A stretch of DNA of 64,000 nt from CAIQQQ01 sp040399685 (GCA_040399685.1 JBBART010000007.1:62001-126000); one strand, 5' to 3'; positions 1-8,151 are shown, counted from the stretch's first letter. Notes: generated by a model not told the origin, from the sequence alone. Made by a program: numbers and translations.

Positions 1-3000
1 GCAATGTTGAGGTGGCGCTCGAAGGCGATGCCGTCACCGGTTCGGTCGACCATCTGGGTACCCACCAGGAAGCGAGCGTGACGCCGTTTCTGGAGGCTGG
101 CCAGGTTCATTTCAAAAGCCAGTGCACGTGCCGCAACCCCGGCTGCGGCCACCGTGCCGCCGTGGCGCTGGCCGCTCTCGCGCGTTTCCCGAAGCTGCGG
201 GTGAGCGTTGCCGCGAAGCCGGAAGCCGCCAAGGCCAAGGTTGCAAAGCTGCCCGAACGCCGTCGCCTTCTGCTGGAACTAGCGCCAACGGCGCTGCCCG
301 ATGCCTGCGTGGTCAACACCATCCTGGTGACAGAACGCACCAAGGAACCGCTGCCGGCAACACCCGCAGAGGTCATCGCCGACACCACGATTCTGGAAGC
401 AAGCCGCGACCTCGCCCGCCTGCTCGGCGGCGGCACCGCCACCAGCACGCTGATTTCCCAGCACAAGGCGCCGGCCATCCTGGAAGCCCTGGCGAAATCG
501 GGCAAAGCCCGCTGGCAGCCCACCGGCAAGCGCCTGAAGCTGGGCGATGAGCGCGTGTTCGCGTTCGACGTGCCGCGCACCATGCCGGAGCTTTCCGCGG
601 AAATTCCAACCGCCTCCGGCCTGTTCTACGTCGATGCCGCCACCGGCGCCGTGGGGCGCATCCAGATTCGCTACCCCGGCGTGCCGTCCACCCAGCAGCG
701 CCGCAGCACCGCGCGCACCGGCAGCCGCGCCGGCGGCCGTCGTTCGGTGCCGACACTTGCGGACATGACCGAGCCGGTGGTGGTCGAGCGCCTGTTCAAG
801 CCGGTGCTGCGCCTCCAGCGCATCCACGCCCCCGACGATTTCGGCCGGCTGCAACTGCTCGACGTGCTCACCGTCACCTTCGATTATGACGGCGTGATCA
901 TGAGCCCGGACGACGAGCGCCAGATCGTCAAGGGCCACCGCTCCGATCTCGGCTTCCCACGTGACCAGACCGGCGAAGCCGAAGCGCTGGACATGCTGCG
1001 CCATGACGGCTTCGTGCAGATGCGCCACACCGACACCGAGCATCCACGCGGCATGCGGGTCTACACCTTCCTCGGCCGCGATGCCGCCGAGCAATGGCAG
1101 GGCTTCGTCAGCCAGCGCGTGCCGGCTCTGGAGGCACTCGGCTGGCAGAACATGATCGACCCCGATTTCGGCCCGCGCGCCGTGGAATCGGTCGGCGTGT
1201 TCGACATGCAGGTCACGGATGCCGATGCCGGCAGCTTCGCGCTGGACCTCGGCATCGAGATCGACGGCGTTCGCCGCCCATTGCTTCCCATCCTCAGCCG
1301 CCTGCTGGAACGCGGCGGCATGGAATCGGCACAGATCGTCGACGGCGAGGTCATCACCAGCCTCGATGACGGCCGTATCGTCCGCCTGCCCGCCGAGCGG
1401 ATCGAGCGCCTGCTCACCATCATGTCGGACCTGATCGAGGCCGCCAGCCGCACGCCGGACGACACGCTGATCCTGCCGGGCGCCGAGGCGCTCCAGGTGC
1501 TGGAACTGGAAGACCTCCTGACCACGCGCTGGCAGAACGCTGCCGCCATCGAGGCCTATGTCGAACGCTTCCGCGGCGACCCCGAGATCGCCACGATCCA
1601 GATTCCAGAGTCGTTCACGGCGAACCTGCGGCCATATCAGCAGCAGGGCGTGGAATGGCTGCAACATCTGCGCGCCAACAACATGGCCGGCTTCCTGGCC
1701 GACGACATGGGCCTGGGCAAGACCGCGCAGACCATCGCGCATATCCTGGTGGAAAAAGAAGCCGGCCGGCTGGACCGCCCTGCCCTGATCGTGGTGCCCA
1801 CCAGCCTCGTGTCCAACTGGACCTCCGAACTCGCCAAATTCGCCCCCACCCTCACGGTGGCCGTGTTGCACGGGCTCGACCGGCATGAGCGCCGCAGCCA
1901 GCTCGACGGCCTGCACGTCGTGATCACCACGTATACGGTGCTGGCGCGCGACATCGCCGAGATGACCGAGATCCCGTGGCACATCGTGGCGCTGGACGAA
2001 GCCCAGGCCATCAAAAGCCCTGACGCCAAGGCCACCCGTGCGGTCTGCCAGCTGGACACGCGCCACCGCCTTTGCCTGTCAGGCACGCCGATCGAGAACA
2101 ATCTCGAAGAATTGTGGTCACAGTTCGCCTTCCTCATGCCCGGCCTGCTCGGCGATCGGCGCAGCTTCGCCAAGCGCTTCCGCACGCCGATCGAGAAAAA
2201 GGCCGACCCGTTGCGCCGCCTGCAACTCATCAGGCGCATCAAGCCTTTCATCCTGCGCCGCACCAAGTCCGAAGTGGCCACCGAACTGCCGCCCAAGCAC
2301 ACCATCCTGCGCCGCATCACCCTCGCCCCGGCACAGCGCGAGTTGTACGAAACCATCCGCGCCACGCTGCACGACAAGGTGCGCGAGCAGATCGCCGTGC
2401 ACAGCCTGGCCCAAAGCCGCATCGTGGTGCTGGATGCGTTGCTGAAGCTGCGCCAGGCCTGTTGCGACCCACGCCTCGTCAAGCTGCCGTCCGCCCGCAA
2501 GGTCGAGACCTCCAGCAAGCTGGACGATCTGCTGGACATGATGACCGAGATGCTGGCCGAGGGCCGCCGCATCCTGCTGTTCTCGCAGTTCACGTCGATG
2601 CTCGACCTTATCAAGCCACGCCTGGTCGAAGCTGGCATCGCGTTCACCGAACTGCGCGGCGACACGCGCGACCGCGCCGAGCCGGTGCGCAAGTTCGAGG
2701 CGCTGGAAGTGCCGGTGTTCCTCATCAGCCTCAAGGCCGGTGGCCGCGGGCTCAACCTCACCTCCGCCGACACCGTCATCCATTACGACCCATGGTGGAA
2801 CCCAGCGGTCGAGGACCAGGCCTCCGACCGCGCCCATCGTATCGGCCAGACCAAATCGGTGTTCGTCTACAAGATGATCGCCGCCGACACGGTGGAGGAG
2901 CGGATCATCGAGTTGCAGGAACGCAAGGCTGCTCTGGCCAAGATCGCGTTCAGCGAGGGCGAGGATCTGCCGTCGCTGGAATTCGACGAGATCGAGTTCC

Positions 3001-3035
3001 TGTTTGGCACCAAGCCAGAAAAGCTCGCCGCCTAA
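1..3035 (+). CDS. SWIM zinc finger / SNF2-family helicase, 5' end outside window
   Basis: ATP-dependent DNA translocase of the SNF2/Swi2 superfamily, probably acting on protein-DNA complexes or in repair. The frame is open to the first base, so the true start lies upstream; a GTG at 12 is only an internal candidate. An N-terminal SWIM zinc finger (CxCx4CxH-type, CTCRNPGCGH) is followed by a long linker. The motor domain shows Walker A DDMGLGKT, the DEAQ box and the LSGTPIENN motif. The C-terminal helicase lobe shows SLKAGGRGLNLT and DRAHRIGQ. Bacterial SWIM-SNF2 proteins are usually about 1,100 residues, so little is missing. The specific partner is unknown. It ends just before a strong terminator. 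Confidence 0.93.
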   Translation, partial: NVEVALEGDAVTGSVDHLGTHQEASVTPFLEAGQVHFKSQCTCRNPGCGHRAAVALAALARFPKLRVSVAAKPEAAKAKVAKLPERRRLLLELAPTALPDACVVNTILVTERTKEPLPATPAEVIADTTILEASRDLARLLGGGTATSTLISQHKAPAILEALAKSGKARWQPTGKRLKLGDERVFAFDVPRTMPELSAEIPTASGLFYVDAATGAVGRIQIRYPGVPSTQQRRSTARTGSRAGGRRSVPTLADMTEPVVVERLFKPVLRLQRIHAPDDFGRLQLLDVLTVTFDYDGVIMSPDDERQIVKGHRSDLGFPRDQTGEAEALDMLRHDGFVQMRHTDTEHPRGMRVYTFLGRDAAEQWQGFVSQRVPALEALGWQNMIDPDFGPRAVESVGVFDMQVTDADAGSFALDLGIEIDGVRRPLLPILSRLLERGGMESAQIVDGEVITSLDDGRIVRLPAERIERLLTIMSDLIEAASRTPDDTLILPGAEALQVLELEDLLTTRWQNAAAIEAYVERFRGDPEIATIQIPESFTANLRPYQQQGVEWLQHLRANNMAGFLADDMGLGKTAQTIAHILVEKEAGRLDRPALIVVPTSLVSNWTSELAKFAPTLTVAVLHGLDRHERRSQLDGLHVVITTYTVLARDIAEMTEIPWHIVALDEAQAIKSPDAKATRAVCQLDTRHRLCLSGTPIENNLEELWSQFAFLMPGLLGDRRSFAKRFRTPIEKKADPLRRLQLIRRIKPFILRRTKSEVATELPPKHTILRRITLAPAQRELYETIRATLHDKVREQIAVHSLAQSRIVVLDALLKLRQACCDPRLVKLPSARKVETSSKLDDLLDMMTEMLAEGRRILLFSQFTSMLDLIKPRLVEAGIAFTELRGDTRDRAEPVRKFEALEVPVFLISLKAGGRGLNLTSADTVIHYDPWWNPAVEDQASDRAHRIGQTKSVFVYKMIAADTVEERIIELQERKAALAKIAFSEGEDLPSLEFDEIEFLFGTKPEKLAA

Positions 3036-3037
3036 AG

Positions 3038-3073
3038 AAAAAGGCCGGGGTCCATGCGGGCCCCGGCCTTTTT
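3038..3073 (+). terminator. Rho-independent terminator after the helicase gene
   Basis: An A-run, GC-rich stem GGCCGGGG (3043-3050), 10-nt loop, CCCCGGCC (3061-3068) and T-run lie 3 nt after the stop codon. The A-run on one side and T-run on the other make it symmetric, so it can also stop transcription arriving on the minus strand from the lipoprotein gene ending at 3092. Confidence 0.92.
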
Positions 3074-3091
3074 ATCGTTGCCGCCAGACGC

Positions 3092-3304
3092 TTAACGCTT
3101 GTTGGGCGTCGTCAGGGCACCCACGCCGGCACCGCCAACGCCGCCGATGATGGCGCCTGTTCCGGCGCCAATCCCTGTCACACTGCCAAGAACGGCACCG
3201 CCGCCGGCGCCAAGCAGTCCACCGGTCACGGCGCGCGTGCCATCGGTGTGGCCGCAGGCGGACAAGGCGAACACCAGGCCCAACATCACAATCGTCTTAA
3301 GCAT
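3092..3304 (-). CDS. small glycine-zipper lipoprotein
   Basis: Predicted 70-residue outer-membrane or periplasmic lipoprotein. The start at 3304 is chosen because an AAAGGAAG ribosome site precedes this ATG and a signal peptide begins immediately (MLKTIVMLGLVFALSAC). The lipobox LSAC places the lipidated Cys at residue 17. The mature part is a glycine zipper with repeated GxxxG spacing (GGLLGAGGGAVLGS, GAIIGGVGGAGVGA), as in osmotically induced SlyB/OsmB-like lipoproteins. It lies 51 bp downstream of another lipoprotein gene on the same strand and probably shares its promoter. Exact role unknown. Confidence 0.8.
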   Translation of the reverse strand: MLKTIVMLGLVFALSACGHTDGTRAVTGGLLGAGGGAVLGSVTGIGAGTGAIIGGVGGAGVGALTTPNKR

Positions 3305-3355
3305 AAGATCTTCCTTTATAAATTTTGCCGTCATGGCTGCGCATACGAGCATGGC

Positions 3356-3571
3356 TCAGCAGGGCGGACGCATGCCGTTGGAACAAACGATGATCGTTCC
3401 TGCGGGAACCACCGTCGTGGTTCCGGGGGCAAGCGCCATGCCAGGTGTCACGGTGGTGATTGTGCTGGTGGCAGGAACCACAACCGCACCAGTGCGGACA
3501 GGCGTTTCGCTATAGCTCACGCAGCCGCCCAGTACGATTGGAAGTAAAAATACAATATAAGCGATGCGCAT
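3356..3571 (-). CDS. small lipoprotein of unknown function
   Basis: Predicted 71-residue lipoprotein. The start at 3571 is chosen because the protein then opens with a signal peptide, MRIAYIVFLLPIVLGGC, whose lipobox is LGGC. The mature chain is short and rich in Val, Thr, Pro and Gly, with two more Cys near the end (VCSNGMRPPC) that could form a disulfide. I do not recognise a family. An EcfG-type promoter at 3608-3632 and a perfect palindrome at 3582-3608 lie just upstream, suggesting induction in the general stress response. Confidence 0.68.
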   Translation of the reverse strand: MRIAYIVFLLPIVLGGCVSYSETPVRTGAVVVPATSTITTVTPGMALAPGTTTVVPAGTIIVCSNGMRPPC

Positions 3572-3581
3572 AGAAGCAATC

Positions 3582-3608
3582 TCTCTGTTATGATTTTCAT
3601 AACAGAGA
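3582..3608. repeat. perfect 12-bp inverted repeat in the lipoprotein leader
   Basis: Arms TCTCTGTTATGA (3582-3593) and TCATAACAGAGA (3597-3608) are separated by TTT. It sits between the -10 element of the EcfG-type promoter and the start codon at 3571, so it would span the transcription start and leader. No T-run follows, so it is not a typical terminator. It may be an operator or an mRNA 5' hairpin. Confidence 0.7.
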
Positions 3609-3632
3609 ACGCATCTGTTTGTGGATCGTTCC
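3608..3632 (-). promoter_or_regulatory. EcfG-type promoter for the lipoprotein gene
   Basis: Read on the minus strand: GGAAC (3632-3628), 17-nt spacer ending in C, GTT (3610-3608). This matches the alphaproteobacterial general-stress consensus GGAAC-N16/17-cGTT. The -10 element lies 37 nt upstream of the start codon. Confidence 0.7.
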
Positions 3633-3672
3633 ATGGCATCACAGTCAAGCGGCACTCTCCAGCCACGCTCAG

Positions 3673-4269
3673 TCAGTGCGAAGGTGCCAACTGCGCCATA
3701 TCGAAATTAAGGGTGTGATGCGCAAGGCCGATCGGGGTCTCCTGCGATGCCCCAAGCTGGGAGATATAGGCATGCATCAACCGTTCGCGAAGGAAATCCA
3801 TCGGCACCGCGCTCTCCCCGGCGCCAACCACTGATACGCTCATGCGGTCCGCGTTGATCGTCACCCCCACGCTCACACTGTCCCGCGCCACGCGCGCCAC
3901 ATCCAGATAGGGGGGAAGCACCACGGCAAAATAGAGCGCAAGTGCGATCGCCTGGTCGAGATTGAGGAGGTTGTCGCCGGTTTCAATCTGAAGGTTCAAC
4001 TGCTCCACGGGAAGCTTCGCGATCAGGCGCAGCCCCAACACCACATCCGCGATCAGGTCGCTCGTCCGCACCTCCAGCACCTCGCCGCGGGCATAGATGA
4101 GGCGGTACGCCACCGCCATCGACTGAACATGCTCCTCAATAAAACGAATGTCGTCCTGCCGCTCAACAGGCAGCAATCGTTTTTTAAGGTTCATCAGGCT
4201 CACAACAATTTGAAAGTTGTTGTTCACGCGATGGTTCAACTCACGCAAAAGGGTGTCGGCCTCGCTCAT
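3673..4269 (-). CDS. orphan HisKA_2 (HRXXN) histidine kinase-like protein with degenerate ATPase
   Basis: A 198-residue cytoplasmic protein that begins directly with an HRXXN-type phosphoacceptor helix (LLRELNHRVNNNFQ, His13), as in HisKA_2 kinases. There is no sensor or membrane part. The C-terminal half has the length of an ATP-binding domain, but the N-box asparagine (usually ELxTNAxKH) appears lost: the matching stretch reads AIALALYFAVVLPPYL. The G-boxes are also not recognisable. It may therefore act as a phosphotransfer protein rather than an active kinase, comparable in design to ChpT. Its place beside nepR and phyR suggests it feeds or drains phosphate from PhyR (inference). Confidence 0.75.
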   Translation of the reverse strand: MSEADTLLRELNHRVNNNFQIVVSLMNLKKRLLPVERQDDIRFIEEHVQSMAVAYRLIYARGEVLEVRTSDLIADVVLGLRLIAKLPVEQLNLQIETGDNLLNLDQAIALALYFAVVLPPYLDVARVARDSVSVGVTINADRMSVSVVGAGESAVPMDFLRERLMHAYISQLGASQETPIGLAHHTLNFDMAQLAPSH

Positions 4270-4343
4270 GTTCTGAAAACACTGCTTCCACTGGCTGATG
4301 GTGCTGCGCCGACCAGATACGATCCGGTGATCCAGCCGTTCAT
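4266..4343 (-). CDS. possible 25-residue leader ORF coupled to the HisKA_2 gene
   Basis: Starts ATG AAC GGC at 4343, runs 25 codons and its TGA overlaps the ATG of the HisKA_2 gene (ATGA, 4266-4269). The HisKA_2 gene itself has no good ribosome site at normal spacing, so translational coupling would make sense. A weak AGG precedes the small ORF. Composition is unremarkable (Ser, Gly, Ala rich) and chance cannot be excluded. Confidence 0.3.
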   Translation of the reverse strand: MNGWITGSYLVGAAPSASGSSVFRT

Positions 4344-4398
4344 CAACCTGTTTTCTTTTCGACGACCAATGGATTGACCACCCAGAATGGAATGCATG

Positions 4399-4671
4399 CT
4401 AGTAAGGCTTAGGGGGGGCGGTGGCTACAGCCCGGTTGCGCGAAAACGCATCTAGCCGCTCAAGCAACAAAACAAAATGCTCCGGTGGAGGAGCATAAAG
4501 CATTTCCTGGTAGACCACGCGCAACTGCGCGCCGATTTGGTCCGGGAGATCGTCAGACGCCGGTGACATCAGCAAGGAGTGCCGAAATACGGGCGGATGA
4601 CGCTGGTGCGGGTTCATGAGTGGTAAACATCCTGTTTCTGAAGAGTGGGAATAATCCAACTCTTGATTCAA
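4399..4671 (-). CDS. nepR: NepR-family anti-sigma factor (first copy)
   Basis: Anti-sigma factor that sequesters EcfG until phosphorylated PhyR binds it instead. The NepR helix pair is at about residues 44-76 (IGAQLRVVYQEMLYAPPPEH then FVLLLERLD). The start used is TTG at 4671 because GGGGGAAG lies 6-7 nt upstream; an ATG at 4617 with a weaker site would give 72 residues. The tail after residue 80 is short and proline rich. It is divergent from phyR, the classic arrangement. A second NepR is encoded at 8550, which is less usual. Confidence 0.85.
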   Translation of the reverse strand: MNQELDYSHSSETGCLPLMNPHQRHPPVFRHSLLMSPASDDLPDQIGAQLRVVYQEMLYAPPPEHFVLLLERLDAFSRNRAVATAPPKPY

Positions 4672-4787
4672 TGGCTTCCCCCTCGTTCAGTTGCAGCCGG
4701 AAGCCGATAAGATGTCAGGATGGTCGATTGGTGCCCTAAATGCCACGCGTTCATGCTGAGATCGTATATACATTTGCCACGGCGTTT

Positions 4788-4813
4788 AACGCTGGGTAAG
4801 GCCAATTCGTTCC
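4788..4813 (-). promoter_or_regulatory. candidate EcfG-type promoter for nepR1
   Basis: Minus strand: GGAAC (4813-4809), 18-nt spacer, GTT (4790-4788), within CGTTAAAC-like context. The spacer is one longer than the best consensus. It is back-to-back with the phyR promoter, with 9 bp between the two -35 elements. Confidence 0.5.
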
Positions 4814-4822
4814 ACACGCTCG

Positions 4823-4847
4823 GGAACTTTTCGCAGCGACCGCCGTT
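4823..4847 (+). promoter_or_regulatory. EcfG-type promoter for phyR
   Basis: GGAAC (4823-4827), 17-nt spacer ending in C, GTT (4845-4847): an exact GGAAC-N16-cGTT general-stress promoter. The start codon of phyR is 58 nt downstream. It shares the extended -35 GGAACTTTT with the nepR2-ecfG promoter at 8439, implying positive autoregulation. Confidence 0.82.
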
Positions 4848-4904
4848 TCACGCCTGTTGGCTCCTTGCTGAGCCACACGACCGCTCATACTAAAGGAATC
4901 TGGC

Positions 4905-5726
4905 ATGTCTTTCTCGGCCTCGATAGCACCGCATTTGCCGCTCCTGCGCCGGTTTGCCCGCGCCCTGACAGGCAGCCAGGCCAGCGGAGATGCCTATGCC
5001 GCGGCCACACTGGAAGCGATCGGGGCTGGTGATGACGCTGCGGCCCTGCGGTCCCATCCCCGTGAGTTGATGTTCAAGACCTTTTTGAAGGTCTGGGGTT
5101 CCCTGCCCGTCAACCAGAACGTCACGGCCGATGCCGCCGACGAAAAAGGCCTGATGGGCGCCGCCGACCGGACCCTGGAGCGGTTGACGCCTTGGGCACG
5201 CGCGGTCTTCCTGCTGCGATCCGTGGAAGGCTTTTCCACCGACACCATTGCCGACATGCTCGACCGTTCACGCGCCGAGATCGAGGAACTGGTGGAACGC
5301 GCCGGACACGAAATCGCCAACCAGCTCTCCACCCAGGTGCTGATCATCGAAGACGAACCGATCATCGCGATGGACCTCGAAGCCCTGGTAATCGATCTTG
5401 GCCATGAAGTGACGGCCACCGCCCGCACGCACAAAGAGGCCATGGCAGCCATTCTCAAACACAGGCCGGGCCTGGTGCTGGCCGATATTCATCTGGCCGA
5501 TGGCAGTTCGGGGCTGGATGCGGTCAACGAGATCCTGACCACCATGAATGTGCCGGTGATCTTCATCACCGCCTACCCCGAACGGCTGTTGACCGGCGAA
5601 CGGCCAGAACCCACGTTTTTGATCACAAAGCCGTTCCGCACAGAGACGGTTAAGGCTATCATCAGCCAGGCTTTGTTTTTTGATCGTCGCGCCGCATTGG
5701 TGGCCGACAGCGAGGTGCTCGGCTAG
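4905..5726 (+). CDS. phyR: PhyR, anti-anti-sigma response regulator of the general stress response
   Basis: A 273-residue protein with the defining PhyR order: an EcfG-like sigma domain (about residues 5-138, sigma2-like then sigma4-like LDRSRAEIEELV) that lacks promoter binding, then a receiver domain (about 144-262). Acidic pocket E149/D150, phosphoacceptor Asp194 (VLADIHLADG) and conserved Lys242 are present, and IFITAYPERLL corresponds to the FATGUY-type motif. When phosphorylated, the sigma-like domain binds NepR and frees EcfG. The start follows AAAGGAATCTGGC. An EcfG-type promoter lies at 4823-4847. A histidine kinase gene follows after 26 bp. Confidence 0.96.
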   Translation: MSFSASIAPHLPLLRRFARALTGSQASGDAYAAATLEAIGAGDDAAALRSHPRELMFKTFLKVWGSLPVNQNVTADAADEKGLMGAADRTLERLTPWARAVFLLRSVEGFSTDTIADMLDRSRAEIEELVERAGHEIANQLSTQVLIIEDEPIIAMDLEALVIDLGHEVTATARTHKEAMAAILKHRPGLVLADIHLADGSSGLDAVNEILTTMNVPVIFITAYPERLLTGERPEPTFLITKPFRTETVKAIISQALFFDRRAALVADSEVLG

Positions 5727-5752
5727 CACCGAAGGGCGAGCATTTCGCACGG

Positions 5753-7528
5753 ATGAGCGATATCGCGGCGCAAGGACCCGAAACTGAAACGCAGCGTCCG
5801 GCGAGCCGGGCGCTTTCTGGGGCGGAAGGCTTGCTCGCCGGGCGAACGAGCATACCGCAGGCCGGCATGAAGCGCCAACGACAGGCCGTGTATGGTATCG
5901 GCGTCGGATTTTCGCTCCTGATAGGGGTGTGCGTCGCAGCGGGGGGACTCGCGTGGCGTAGCAGCGAAACCACTGCCAGCATCCTGGCTGCATTGACCGT
6001 GCAACGCGCAACCGATGCCGCGATGGACAATATACTGCTCGCTGAGACAGCCCAGCGCGCATATTTGCTCACGCACGATAACAGCTTCCTGCCGAGCTAC
6101 AGGCTGGCCCTGAAGGAGTTCGCGGCGGCGCGCTCGGCCTTCATCACCAGCACGCTGGACAATGCCGATATCGCTCGGGAAACAGCGGCTTTTGCCAGGC
6201 TTGGCGATGAGAAATTTCAGGAGATGGACCAGACCCTCGTCCTCGCCCAGGCCGGCAGGGATGCCGAGGCGCTGGCATTGGTGCAATCTGGAATTGGCAC
6301 GCGCAAGATGGCCGAGGCGCGGCAGATGCTGACGCATATCAACGACACCCTGGACCAGGCAATCGAAAGCAAGGCGCCACGGCTGGCGTTACTGGCCAAA
6401 ATTCTATTGATCACGATCGCCATCGCAGCGTTGTGCATCACCATCCTCTCCGTGATCGTGCTCCGCGATACCCGGCGCAACCTTCAATTCCTGGAAGCAC
6501 GCGAGACGGCCTTGCGCCAGCTTGCAGCCACGCTCGAACAACGCGTGGCACGCCGGACGCACGCGCTGTCGCAGGCAAATCTGCGTTTCGATGCTGCGCT
6601 GCGCGCCAACCGGGTGACGGTGTGGACACAGGATACGAACCTGCGGTTCACCTGGTTCAGTTCCCCCGAGGCCGAATACGTCCCAAGCGATATCATGGGC
6701 CGCGCCAACGGGGACGTCTTGCCGGCCGATGCCCTCGACCCGGTGATGAAACTCAAGCAACGCGTGCTGGACACAGGCGAGCCAGGGCACGGTGAGATTC
6801 GCGCCACCGTCAACGGCGTTGAAAAATGGTTCGAGATGAACGTGCAGGCGCTGCGCGATGAACACGGCACGATCACAGGCCTGATCGGCGGGTCCGTCAA
6901 CATCACCGAGCGCAAGGAACAGGAAGCCCGCATTCGCCTGCTGATGCGCGAAGTGACGCATCGCTCCAAAAACCTGCTGTCGGTCATTCAGGCCATCATG
7001 CGCCAGACCGCCAACCACTGCGATTCCATCGATGATTTCCAAAAGCGGTTTGCCGATCGCCTGCAATCGCTGGCCGGATCGCATGACCTCCTGGTGGCGG
7101 AAAACTGGAACGGCGCCTCGCTGCGCGAGTTGATACATTCCCAGCTTGGCCATTATTCCGACCTGGTGGGCTCTCAGATCGACCTGTCCGGCCCTGCGAT
7201 GCATATCCGCCCCGATGCCGCCCAGCATATTGGCATGGCCCTGCACGAGCTTGCCACCAATGCCGCCAAATACGGCGCGCTGTCAGTACCTGACGGCCGC
7301 GTGCGGATCGCCTGGACGGTCGCCAATGCCAGCGAGCCGGAAGGCATGTGCACGCTGTCATGGCAGGAAAGCGACGGACCGCCCGTAACACCCCCAAGCC
7401 GGCGGGGGTTCGGGCGTGTGGTGATAGAACGCACGGTGGCCCGGGCGGTGGGCGGCGAGGTGCGCGTGCTCTATCCCGCCAGCGGCGTGGAGTGGGAATT
7501 GGAATTCCCCCGTTCCGTTCTGGTCTGA
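5753..7528 (+). CDS. membrane HRXXN/HWE histidine kinase with CHASE3 and PAS domains, likely PhyR kinase
   Basis: A 591-residue sensor kinase of the inner membrane. TM1 is at about residues 46-68, a periplasmic CHASE3-like helical domain at 75-208, TM2 at about 214-237, then a short coiled coil, a PAS domain (about 275-388) and an HWE kinase core. His403 sits in EVTHRSKNLL, the N-box is HELATNAAKYG (Asn503) and the WxE signature is SWQES (537-541). HRXXN kinases are the known activators of PhyR. Position 26 bp after phyR on the same strand makes it the obvious partner. No strong ribosome site precedes 5753; Met39 is an alternative start but would sit just before TM1. Confidence 0.9.
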   Translation: MSDIAAQGPETETQRPASRALSGAEGLLAGRTSIPQAGMKRQRQAVYGIGVGFSLLIGVCVAAGGLAWRSSETTASILAALTVQRATDAAMDNILLAETAQRAYLLTHDNSFLPSYRLALKEFAAARSAFITSTLDNADIARETAAFARLGDEKFQEMDQTLVLAQAGRDAEALALVQSGIGTRKMAEARQMLTHINDTLDQAIESKAPRLALLAKILLITIAIAALCITILSVIVLRDTRRNLQFLEARETALRQLAATLEQRVARRTHALSQANLRFDAALRANRVTVWTQDTNLRFTWFSSPEAEYVPSDIMGRANGDVLPADALDPVMKLKQRVLDTGEPGHGEIRATVNGVEKWFEMNVQALRDEHGTITGLIGGSVNITERKEQEARIRLLMREVTHRSKNLLSVIQAIMRQTANHCDSIDDFQKRFADRLQSLAGSHDLLVAENWNGASLRELIHSQLGHYSDLVGSQIDLSGPAMHIRPDAAQHIGMALHELATNAAKYGALSVPDGRVRIAWTVANASEPEGMCTLSWQESDGPPVTPPSRRGFGRVVIERTVARAVGGEVRVLYPASGVEWELEFPRSVLV

Positions 7529-7543
7529 CAGCCGCACGCGGGG

Positions 7544-7569
7544 GGAACTGCAGGGCAGATAAGGCCGTT
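7544..7569 (+). promoter_or_regulatory. EcfG-type promoter for the GsP26-like gene
   Basis: GGAAC (7544-7548), 18-nt spacer ending in C, GTT (7567-7569), that is GGAAC-N17-cGTT, 35 nt before the start codon at 7604. It lies just after the kinase stop codon at 7528. Confidence 0.7.
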
Positions 7570-7603
7570 TGAATGGGGAGACCCACAAGACAGGCACTTT
7601 TCA

Positions 7604-8104
7604 ATGACCGGTAGCGCCGTGGATGAAGCCGCCAGACGCGCAATCTGGAAGCATGTTGCAGATATACCAACCTGCATGATGACAACGTGGATCGGAACGA
7701 GCCTCCGCGCTCGCCCCATGAACGGCATTGCCCGCCCCGAAGAGGTGGCGATCTGGTTCTTTACAGATGCCACCACGGACAAAGATGGGGAGATCCGAGA
7801 AAACCCCGATGCATGCCTCACCTATGCCGACACCAAGCAGCAAACCTATGTGTCGTTGTCAGGCACGCTGACGCGGATCAACGACAGGGCCACCCTGCGT
7901 GAATACTGGAGTGAGGGGGTGTCGCTTTATTTTCCGGCAGGCCCTGAAGACCCGCAGGTTATTCTGTTGAAATTCGTGCCGCGGACCGGGGAATACTGGG
8001 ATTCACCATCCAGTGCGATCGCGATTGCGATCAAGTTCCTCCAGGCCAAGATCACCGGCGAACGCCCGGACATGGGCATCAACGAGCAGGTGAGCCAGTT
8101 CTGA
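7604..8104 (+). CDS. pyridoxamine 5'-phosphate oxidase-fold general stress protein (GsP26-like)
   Basis: A 166-residue cytoplasmic protein of the split-barrel FMN-binding family typified by general stress protein 26. The start of the barrel is visible around residues 12-60 (WKHVADIPTCMMTT, then RPEEVAIWFFTD) and continues through NPDACLTYADTKQQTYVSLSGTLTRI. The C-terminal VILLKFVPRTGEYWD is typical of the family, which probably binds FMN or F420-like flavins. Enzymatic substrate is unknown. It has its own EcfG-type promoter and stands in the stress island, supporting a stress role. Confidence 0.87.
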   Translation: MTGSAVDEAARRAIWKHVADIPTCMMTTWIGTSLRARPMNGIARPEEVAIWFFTDATTDKDGEIRENPDACLTYADTKQQTYVSLSGTLTRINDRATLREYWSEGVSLYFPAGPEDPQVILLKFVPRTGEYWDSPSSAIAIAIKFLQAKITGERPDMGINEQVSQF

Positions 8105-8113
8105 GGCAAACCT

Positions 8114-8151
8114 CCAGATCCGAGACGCCCACACGGGCGCCTCGGATCTGG
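8114..8151. terminator. strong hairpin between convergent genes
   Basis: Stem CCAGATCCGAG (8114-8124) pairs with CTCGGATCTGG (8141-8151), with an inner CGCCC/GGGCG helix and ACAC loop. It separates the GsP26-like gene (ends 8104) from the DUF1328 gene (ends 8165 on the other strand). There is no T-run on either side, so it may work with Rho or protect 3' ends. Confidence 0.6.

Noticed and set aside
279..2066. 595-codon open frame antisense to the helicase
   Set aside because: It lies wholly opposite strong SNF2 motifs, has no recognisable domain and is a by-product of high GC third positions.
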